A DNA stretch of 64,000 nt from Elmis aenea. Taxonomy: Eukaryota; Arthropoda; Insecta; Coleoptera; Elmidae. The number at the start of each line of letters is the position of its first letter. Position 1 is the first letter of the stretch. The position numbers and the translations under genes are program-made. Location: the NCBI GenBank assembly GCA_947652605.1, contig OX393576.1, positions 48,956,966-49,020,965 of the forward strand, in the 5' to 3' direction. Shown piece after piece: positions 56,276 through 64,000 of this stretch. The notes beneath the pieces are model-generated. The model did no database searches. It was given only the letters and a program-made list of their open reading frames with translations, and was not told the origin of the DNA.

Positions 56276-56654
56276 TGTAACGAGCCTACAGGGTAGGCCA
56301 TCCTGCGGCCGTGGCGGTTTATATGGTTGCCAATCGAAGGTTCATGACTTAGAAATACGTCATCCTTCTGGTCTCTTCTCAAGCGGATTCATTCTGAAAC
56401 GAATCCGGCTATATAGACACGAGCGCCAGGGGAGGCAGTTCAGTTCAAAATTACGGTATGACGAGCGCGGTAGAATAGGAGTGTTTTAAACTATCGTGCA
56501 AATAAATGTGTTAAATAAATTAGACTTAAACGTATAAATAAATAAGAAGTGTTGAGTGTATATTAATGACAATTGTGTTTTAGTTTATTGTAAATGGCAA
56601 ATGAGTTTTTAGAGTGTACTTTTTATTTCGTTTTGTTTTTAATAAAACTTTACA
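56276..56654 (+). repeat. Probable solo LTR with core promoter
   Basis: The 379-bp block starts TGTAACGAGCC and ends CTTTACA (TG...CA) and is flanked by ATAT on both sides (56272-56275 and 56655-56658), a possible 4-bp TSD. It is far more GC-rich than its flanks in its first half. It contains a TATA box (CTATATAGA, 56409-56417), an arthropod initiator-like TCAGTT at 56440 about 30 bp downstream, and AATAAA at 56641 just before the 3' end. This order (U3 promoter, R, polyadenylation signal) fits an LTR of a gypsy- or BEL-type retrotransposon. No internal retrotransposon genes are next to it. Confidence 0.6.
56409..56445 (+). promoter_or_regulatory. TATA-initiator core promoter within the LTR
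   Basis: TATATAG at 56410-56416 and TCAGTT at 56440-56445 are separated by the distance normal for insect RNA polymerase II promoters (about 30 bp). Read on the plus strand. The call depends on the solo-LTR interpretation; by itself the motif pair could be coincidence. Confidence 0.5.
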
Positions 56655-56765
56655 ATATATTTAAGATATGGCCACCCTACCCAGAATCTAAAACATGTTT
56701 AGCTGCCACTAGCTAGCAATGATTAAGTTTTAATATGTCCGAGATACTACGTTATATGAATATCA

Positions 56766-58106
56766 TAGGGTTTCTGAAACTAATAAATCCGAACCGCAAA
56801 AACGCGGTTTTCCATGCTAAAACCGAAACCGCAAAACCGTTTTGAAAAAACGCGGTTTTCGGGTGTTTTTTTTGGAAAAAAAAAGCTGAATATGTATTTT
56901 ACTTGTGTGTGTACTTAACCATATGGCTAAATGTAACTTAAATTAAGTGATATAAAAATCACAATACTAAACTAAAATTAGGTTATGATTGCACTCGAAA
57001 CCACTAAATCACCAAAAAACGCCACTAGATCTATTTCTTCCAGTTTTATTCTTTGAGTTTTGTATTATCTCTAGTCTCTACTATTTACGTTTATTTTTAA
57101 AATTAAAAGTTAAAGGAACTGTACGCAGAATAGTCAAAAATGTCATTTTTCAATTATAATTAGACCGAAACAAAACTTTATCGCTGGTAAGTGCAGCAGT
57201 AGAAGCATTAAACCGCTGTGATTCTAATATTTTCACTGCTTATGGGGGGGTAATTAATTTCTTGGTAAAAAAAATTAATTTAGGCATAAGCAAAGATTTG
57301 TTAAAAAATATCAAGGAACCTATGAATACCTACTCGTGAAAATCTAGAATTAACAGAATTGTCCAAGTGCTTACAAGACCCTCTAAAAACTCAATCAATA
57401 TTGGATCTAGCAGTGGCTACAAATTTTTTTAATCGCCTGTACCTAACAATAAATATGATGAAAACTTTGCAATTGCGAGCAATGAAGAAGAATTGGAAGA
57501 ATTGCCACGTACGAATAAAATATTGCTAAAAGAAGAAATTTAAGAAGCAATTCAAGAGTATTAATAAAAAGTACTTCTTAACAAATAAATCGCCTTTCTC
57601 ATTCCATTAAGCAATACTTCGCTATATTTAAAAAAACTGGTGATAGAAAAAAAAACTAAATTTGTTGTACAAGGCTTTTTCTACTATTAAAGCAACATCC
57701 ACGTACGCAAAGATAAGGGTAAATTTTTGCACAAAACTGCGTACGCGTTTAAGTGATGAACACTTAAATTCAGTGTTTTTTTTTTTAAATTTAAATGCAA
57801 ACCTTAGTAAGTATTACTACATTGCATTGCAGAAACGTAATGTTTTTGTAGTATAGCTTCAATTTTTTAGTGTGTGTATTTTAATAAAAATTAACATTTT
57901 CTTGCTTACAATCAAAAAGGGGCTACTTTTTATATTAGTTTATTGCAGTATGTTCTTGAAAATTTTTTTTGAATAAGTATTTTAAACAATAATTTTGGCA
58001 CTGTAAAAAAATTCTTTAAAACCGAAACCGAAACGAAAACCGCGGTTTTTGATTTTAAAAACCGAAAACCGCGGTTTTTAAAAAAGGCGGTTTTTCAGAA
58101 ACCCTA
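56766..58106 (+). mobile_element. hAT element with CCGCGG words, TSD GAATATCA
   Basis: Exact 8-bp duplication GAATATCA at 56758-56765 and 58107-58114. Ends TAGGGTTTCTGAAAC and GTTTTTCAGAAACCCTA. The subterminal zones repeat AACCGCGGTTTT/AAACCG words (56795-56870 and 58018-58095). The 1341-bp interior contains a decayed hAT transposase C-terminus on the plus strand. Confidence 0.93.
57180..57856 (+). pseudogene. hAT transposase, C-terminal relic
   Basis: With frameshifts, plus-strand readings give LSKCLQDPLKTQSI, then NKYDENFAIASNEEELEELP, and at 57662-57856 KAFSTIKATSTYAKIRV with RTRLSDEHLNSVFFFLNLNA. The last is the conserved C-terminal dimerisation block of hAT transposases (LFS...T..R.RLSDEHLNSLFFLK). 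It lies inside the 8-bp-TSD element 56766-58106 and is presumably what remains of the element's own transposase. The N-terminal BED finger and catalytic acids are not seen. Confidence 0.8.
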
Positions 58107-58114
58107 GAATATCA

Positions 58115-58604
58115 CAAACATATTTCAGTCTCAAAATTTACCTGTAAATGTACCGCTATCTATAGCATGGTCCCACAAACTTAAGTTTTAATAAACAATA
58201 AGTTGTTGGAAAAATTGATATTGTAGTAAGAGGTTTCTTTCGTCACACAAAAACCACGTGCTATAAGAAATTCTAAATAACAGCTTAAAGTTTTGACAGG
58301 ATATTTAAATCGCAAAAATCTGTACATACTAAAAAGGTTGTTCATTATCTTTTTAATTGGGTACCTTGTACTCTTGTACCTTTCAGTATCGACGTATGTT
58401 CCTAGTTCTTGATCATGTTTCTCCATCTCAGTCTATCATTGGTTTACTGTGGCTCATCTCTCTAGCGGACTCATCTTCTCGTCTGCTATGTTACTCAAAG
58501 AGTTTTGTAAATACGTTGGTGTTGCCCACAAACACTTATAATCCTACGTTGGGACCAGGTAGTTATCACATTTACCCACAGTTAAAAGAATATTGAAACT
58601 GTGG
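58115..58604. other. Nothing recognised
   Basis: Short stretch between two hAT-related segments. The frame 58357-58596 has no recognisable domain. Confidence 0.45.
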
Positions 58605-59463
58605 CAGCCATTAAAGGTTTTTTTCGTCAACAACGAGAGACCACCAAAAGCTATTAAAGAATTTTTTGATGATCCAATGAGTGAAGCTTATTTTTGCTTC
58701 TTGCATGACAGCTCAATACTTTTGAGTTAAAAAAATAGAAAAATCAAACTTCACAGTCCTGGAAGTAAAGTCTGTAGTACAGGAGGCAGAACAAAGTATT
58801 ATTGAAAGAAAAAAATCCAATTTTATTGGAATGACGACAAAACAAATCTTGAACGGCTTAAAGCTTGATTCCGGAAGCAGTACCAAAGTGGAAACTTTCG
58901 ATTTCTTTAATACTACTGTGGAATATATTGAAAAATGGTCTCAATCATTCCAAAAATGCAATGCATTCGACTGGATGACTTTCAACCAAGTTCCTGAATG
59001 TGAAGAAATAGAACGTACTATTGCAAATTTACAAGTAAGAAACATCGATATTGGCAACACTGAGACTATTCAACCAGGTTGTATATCTAAAAGATTATTT
59101 AGAGAAAAATAATACCAACCAAAACTGCGAAGCAACTATGAAATTGAGTATGGAAGAGAAATGACTAAAGCTTTTTGCAGATACAAACCATATTAATCAG
59201 AAGTCATGTCTAATAAAGCTTTGCGAATACGTATTTGCCATTCCAGCTCACAATACAATGTGGGGATAATATTTTCCCTAACGTCAATTCAATGGTCGGA
59301 CGAAAGGTACAGCTTGTCAGTAAAGACAATTGAAGCAATTTTGATTTGTCATTATAATTTTAAAATGCTTTTTGCCCAATTTTATAATTATGTTGCAAAG
59401 GAAGAAAATGATATAATTAGGAAAGTAAAATTAACTTTAAAATATAACTGGGCTAAGGAGGAT
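58605..59463 (+). pseudogene. hAT-superfamily transposase-derived gene relic, ZMYM-like lineage
   Basis: The plus strand reads FVNNERPPKAIKEFFDDPMS then EAYFCFLHDS (58620-58720). Next come TVLEVKSVVQEAEQSIIERK and ETFDFFNTTVEYIEKWSQSF (58895-58945). The C-terminal block IFSLTSIQWSDERYSLSVKT then ILICHYNFKMLFAQFYNYV (59266-59400) ends at a TAG at 59464-59466. This order matches the C-terminal half of long hAT transposases related to zinc-finger MYM-type and SCAN-domain proteins (FFDDP.SE.YL.FL; EKWS.SF; IFSL...QW.DERNRLSVE). Stops at about 58729 and 59110 and a double frameshift near 59215 show it is broken. It is a different family from the relic at 57180-57856. No TIR or TSD was located. Confidence 0.8.
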
Positions 59464-59559
59464 TAGCCTTGTATCTTTTTTATGATTCTACGTGTTTATT
59501 TTATTAGATTGCTTAAACTTTATTCATTTTCATCAGAGTACAATTTTATTTATTTAGCA

Positions 59560-60130
59560 ACTAATCGTCCCGTATCAATGTTTGGCAATTATGGCAACCC
59601 TAACTATGTCTCACTTTGTTTTCCGATTATGTTCTTCATCTCCCTCTATTTATTTTGCCCTCAAAATTCGTTTTTCATTCCATTTTTGCGTACCTGCTTT
59701 CTAACATGCGTAATAGATGTCCCAGTCATCATAATTAATTGGTCTCCATCTTTTATTGATGTCTTTCATTCTTAGTTTTGTTTTCTGATTTTATCATTGC
59801 TAATTATATCAATTAGTCTACATCTTTCTGTTGTTCTCGAAAATCTAATTTCTGTGTACTTTGTTTTACCTTTATTATTCGTGTGTAAGTTTCTGAACTA
59901 TGACTTAAAATTAGTACGTACACTAGATTAAATACTCGCGTCTTACTGTTATTATTATCAACCATTTATTAGTGGCGTTATTAAATTAATGTCGTCGCTG
60001 TAGCAATTCTGTTATTCAGTTCTTCTTCTAATTTACCGTTCTCTGCAATTATGGCTTCTTAACATTTAAAATTTGATACCTGCTCTCTCGTTTCTTGGTG
60101 TTGCCTGATTGAAACCGTTACATGATTCTT
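59560..60130 (-). pseudogene. Non-LTR retrotransposon reverse transcriptase, C-terminal relic
   Basis: In minus-strand reading with several shifts: HQETREQVSNFKC, then NGKLEEELNNRIATATTLI (about 59995-60065), then SSETYTRIIKVKQ (about 59875-59910), and LGHLLRMLESRYAKME plus NFEGKINRGR (about 59640-59730). The order VSNFKCLG..I...GK.EEE.NNRI ... GH.LRM.ESRYAKM..EGKI.RGR is the post-catalytic region of a LINE-type reverse transcriptase. The catalytic box is missing. The plus-strand frame at 59482-59775 is a shadow. Inactive. Confidence 0.75.
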
Positions 60131-62512
60131 TTTAAAAACAATAGTCTTTTTTAAATATTGATGACAAGAAGGTTATAAGCAAAACTAAAATATTAATGTT
60201 TGTTATACCTTGGTGTGTGATTTTTATACTAAACGAATAAGAATAACAAACAATGTTATTTGTCAAATTATTAGCTAAGTTTTGGGTAGTTTTGACTCAA
60301 ACGCGATCATTACGTATAGGTACATGTCACACAGTAGACAGTTTAAACATTTATTTTGTTAAAAATGTAGTTGATGTATTACTAAAATTTGAAAAAATAA
60401 TAGCAACATTGGCGTAATTAGCTGTGCATAGCTTGGTGATTTAAGAGTAGATTATGTCACAATGACTAATCGCTTGGTTTCTTTGGAGACTGCCGCAAAC
60501 GTGAAGTGTAAGTAAAGCAGAACTTAAAGCAAGAATACTTCAAAAGTACGCTTTCATTGACAAGTCTAAGTAAGTTTTCAGTACTCGTTCCTTGTACCAT
60601 GACAAAGGGACGCCATTGTTAGGTTTAAATTAAAGGCAAAATCCAAACCACAGAGTTTTTAATCTCGGTTGCAATTCTCATTCGGCAAGAGGCTCATTAG
60701 CAATGCAAAGAGGCTAATAACAGGGAATATGTAGTAATTGGAGATACTTCGGCCTATATTTAGGCCTCCAAGCATTGTTTCAGTCGCTGTAATTAAATTT
60801 AAGTGAACATTTTTGTTTGTGGTTTAGTACGTACTACAGAAAAATTGTTTGATGAAATGTTATTTAATAACAAAACCGCAACAACATAAAGGAGTGCCAT
60901 TTTAAAACAACATGATTTGTTTTAATTAATCTTTACTGCAGAAAAGCGATGAAAAACCTTTTCATTATTTCTCTGATATGTAATCAATACGATATGCATG
61001 TTTATTAATGGCTACAATATTATTGCATTAAGATGAGTACCGACGAATCAGTTTTGCTGAATCATTTCGCGATTTTAGACACCACAATATCATGACTTAC
61101 AAAAGATTTGTATAGTCAAAATAGCACAATAAAGATTTTAAACTTTTCCACGATATAACACCATAACTAAATTAGAAGAATGGAGTGATAAAGATCTATT
61201 AAATTAAAACACTGCAAAGATTAAGTAACACATAAAACGGAGCGTCAATAAAAATTCGGACGATAATGATCTTGACGGTACGACTTTGGTCTCACTAAGT
61301 TGTAAACTGTATTTATAAAAATAAATTAACAGAAATGTTTCCAAATACTGAGTATTTATTAACCGCTACCTGTATTCCTATGTTTCGGGGGATATTAATT
61401 TTCAAATCTTAAATTAATAAAAACAACTTACAATGTCCAAAAAACGTTTAGGAGGATAAATATGTAATAATTAAAATATCGTATTAAATTTGAACGTTCG
61501 ACTGTAACTGTTTAGTTTGAGAATGCGTAACAACTGCTTAAAACATTGTACATATAAATTGCCAGAAAAATAAAAGGGATTGGTCAAAAAAGAAAAATCT
61601 TTACAGCGCAAAACAAATGTTTGATAAAGAACTATTATTAAGATTTGTGCGTCAAAATTTTAAGAAATTTTTGTATATTATATTGAAATATAATTTGTAT
61701 TATAAAGAAATGGTATTATTTGTTGTTTTTGTAGTCCATATAAAAGCAGATGTATATTGCCACTACGGAATCATTTTCAACAAAAAAATAATCGTTTTCT
61801 TAACTTTGTGTTGCCAACTTGTGAGCAGCCCTTTAACCCAAATGACTCCATTGTTTTTACAATTTAATTTATGTCAATTTGTAAGATTGATGAACCAAAC
61901 ATTTAAAGCCGGGTTCAATTTGATTCAATGAAACTAAGTAATGAACACCAGAACACGTTTTTAATCAGGTCGATCAGTCATTTCTAACTTACAATGAAAG
62001 TTAAAACTAGATGTACTTCTGTTAGGCATGGATGGTCATTACTGCAAATTAATAACAAATAAAAAAAGAAAAACCAATGATTCTTTTGGAAAGTAAATTT
62101 CTCATATGAACGTATTAAAAGCTTTTACATTTCGTGTTAAAATTAACACACCTATAATTTTAACAATTAGTTTAAACTTGTTTTTATTATTTTTAAATAA
62201 AAACTCGAGTTAAGTAATAAATCTCTGTTTCTTGTTCAGTCGCAATTATATTACTGATAATTATTGAATAAAAGTGACTAGTCAAAACTTAGCTCTAAGA
62301 TGTTACAAAGGAGTAGTATTATTTTTTTAACTTTAATGAGAATTGTAATGTTTAGTTAATGGTTTATTTTTTACAATTTTATTGTTATATGTGAAACGAT
62401 AAAGCATAAATACCTGAAAAATATGAAATATGCATTACGTGGCAAACTAAAATAAAAACTTTTTTCAGATGATGTTTTTTTTACTTTCATGTAGGTTCTT
62501 ATTATACATAAG
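60131..62512. other. Nothing recognised
   Basis: About 2.4 kb of A+T-rich DNA. The 104-codon frame at 61617-61931 (plus) is rich in L/F/V/Y/K and has no recognisable domain; I regard it as a chance frame. Confidence 0.5.
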
Positions 62513-63440
62513 TATTTCGCCACAACGTCTCTGCCGCTAAACGAAAGGCCGCCTTCGCTAAAACACGTCGCTGAACAAACGCCGTCTCCGCTAAAATATC
62601 CCCATTGAACGAGACGACGCGCCTGTGTGCTCCTCTTTCATTGCGGCCGATATCTAATTTTAACTAAAGGTAATAGTTACACAAAGAGCGCAACTATAAT
62701 ATTTTGACGTGAACTGGATTTCAAACTACATATTGAAAGGGTTGTTGTTTACGATAAATAATAGAGATAGCAGAACAGTCTTAAAATTTCGCCAGGTTCT
62801 ATGAATCCTACAGTTACATTTTATCGTATTTATTATTTGTCTCAAATACGTTTGTCGATGTACAGTAGTTTTAAGCACTAAAAACGTTTATTTGAGAAAG
62901 TAAAGTGATGTATTGTAGTGTACTAATTCTGTTTTTTAACATTGTCTGAGTTGAGACAAAAATTGTAATAATTATTAGCAAAATTAAGTAATGGTCACTG
63001 TTTTGTTCCTAGATGCAAAACGCTGCAATTACCTAAGCCCAGATAGTCAAACATATGCCGTTCTCTGGAATTTTGATAATTCGTGAAAACAATCCCCGAT
63101 CTTTACTATTTTAGAGACTGATTATTTATAAAACGTTGCTATATTTGCTCAAAAACCACCCGTTTTACATAAACAAGACGCGTTTGGTTTGCATTTTATT
63201 CCTAGATTTTAAAATGTTAGTTTTGTAACGCTTTTAAAATTTTGTTAAGAATTTGTACCTGATAACATGCGCAATATGATCAATGACCATCTATCAAAAC
63301 CGCATATTAAGAATAAACACACGGAGTTTTTCGGAGGTCGACTATAGTCGCCCTTATAGTTGCCCGTCGCCCTTCGTGTATACAATGTTGTTTCGCGAAG
63401 GGCGACTATAGTCGCCCATCGTAGCAAAAGAGCAAAAGGG
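62513..63440. mobile_element. piggyBac-like non-autonomous element, copy 2 (inverted)
   Basis: Aligned over its whole length with the inverse of 48448-49330. Shared blocks include TTGACTATCTGGGC, GCTATCTCTATTATTTAT, GGGGATATTTTAGCGGAG, and the terminal CGACTATAGTCGCCC next to TACGA. Near the right end, the block GGGCGACTATAGTCGCCC is an exact 18-bp palindrome (63400-63417), with further partial copies at 63340-63375. The right end is GCAAAAGAGCAAAAGGGG, without a clear TTAA. The left end at about 62513 corresponds to the CGTCGTAGCGAAAG end of copy 1. Confidence 0.78.
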
Positions 63441-64000
63441 GTAAGGTATGTTTTATATACAAAATGTATTATTTTAAATAAAATGTCGATTCTTCCTGTA
63501 CCTGATTTTGTCGAATATTAAAATTTCCAGGAATATCGTCTTAAAGGTTTATTTTCCGGTGATTGTATGTATATAAGCTTATTCGCGTCTTTATTGATAT
63601 TTGAAGCCCTTGCAATTGCTCGTACCATTCGAAGTAAGTGTTTTGCTGTAATTTAATCCCAGACAGTAATGCTAACTATTTTACCTGAATATATTATTAG
63701 TATTTTTACAAAAATCGAACGTGCCATTGAGTAGATATTATTTACTTTTACATTTATCTAACTCAATTTCAAATAGTTGATGAAACATTCAACGATAAAA
63801 AGCACACAGCAGGAGTAAAATGTGTTGAGCATTTCATTTATTATACAAATAATAAAACGTTCATGTTGTTGGTGTTTTATATAACTTCAAAGAATGAATA
63901 CTGAAATATTTCATTAAATAATTACGGGTAATTGGTTGCCGCTAGCTGCCTTGTTAGTTTCATCATATTCTTGGAGTATATGCAAATGATGATTCAAACA
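63441..64000. other. Nothing recognised
   Basis: A+T-rich end of the window without supported features. Confidence 0.5.

Noticed and set aside
48448..63440. A single 15-kb element (for example Polinton/Maverick-like) with about 0.9-kb inverted ends
   Set aside because: Each end region has its own two termini in the piggyBac style, and the enclosed DNA contains only unrelated transposons and no polymerase, integrase or capsid genes. Two separate copies of one short element explain the data better.
1..64000. tRNA, rRNA or other structured RNA genes
   Set aside because: I saw no clover-leaf with A and B box sequences and no rRNA core motifs by eye. A tRNAscan-SE or Infernal run would be decisive.

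Overview
This looks like a non-genic stretch of an insect (arthropod) nuclear genome. It is strongly A+T-rich, it carries degenerate copies of several insect-typical transposon groups, it contains a short array related to the arthropod telomere pentamer CCTAA, and I cannot recognise any intact host gene, rRNA or tRNA. The species cannot be fixed from this window. The abundance of foldback elements ending in TATACAGGGTG is compatible with a beetle or a similar insect, but that is inference.

Nearly half of the window can be assigned to transposons by target-site duplications (TSDs) and terminal inverted repeats (TIRs) read directly from the sequence. (i) piggyBac-like elements flanked by TTAA: 26343-28677 (near full length, broken transposase), about 38940-40745 (deleted transposase), 43499-44353, 48448-49330, 53465-54025, 54713-56220 and 62513-63440. 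(ii) hAT-like elements with 8-bp TSDs: 9308-9599, 10191-10477, 10611-12037, 11248-11517, 14709-15425, 20600-20806, 22975-23917, 31751-32696, 47022-48216 and 56766-58106, plus a hAT transposase relic at 58605-59463. (iii) PIF/Harbinger-like elements (8855-9686 and 9760-12154) with an MADF-domain fragment. (iv) A pogo-like element (29891-31016) with a pipsqueak-type HTH fragment. (v) Long foldback elements at 1577-2688, 15821-16851, 29107-29750, 29757-31419, 41688-42915, 43181-44656, 50283-51055 and 51291-53116. (vi) Three non-LTR reverse-transcriptase relics on the minus strand at 7360-8330, 20010-20940 and 59560-60130. (vii) A probable solo LTR at 56276-56654 with a TATA box, initiator and polyadenylation signal.

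Many elements are nested, giving a readable insertion order. Examples are Harbinger > hAT > hAT at 9760-12154, foldback > pogo at 29757-31419, and foldback > piggyBac > foldback fragment at 43181-44656.

The most unusual pattern is architectural. Many of the DNA elements, from different superfamilies, carry their own short, often self-complementary word repeated many times next to the ends. Four hAT elements share a TAGGGTT terminus but have completely different words. In the piggyBac-like families a third copy of the terminal motif lies between the end and the transposase, and in one family it overlaps the transposase start codon, which suggests self-regulation. A second striking object is an exact 44-bp tandem array of alternating palindromes at 42555-42884, expanded in only one arm of a foldback element. 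The stretches between elements hold no gene I can support; a few orphan open frames and CpG-rich patches are flagged.
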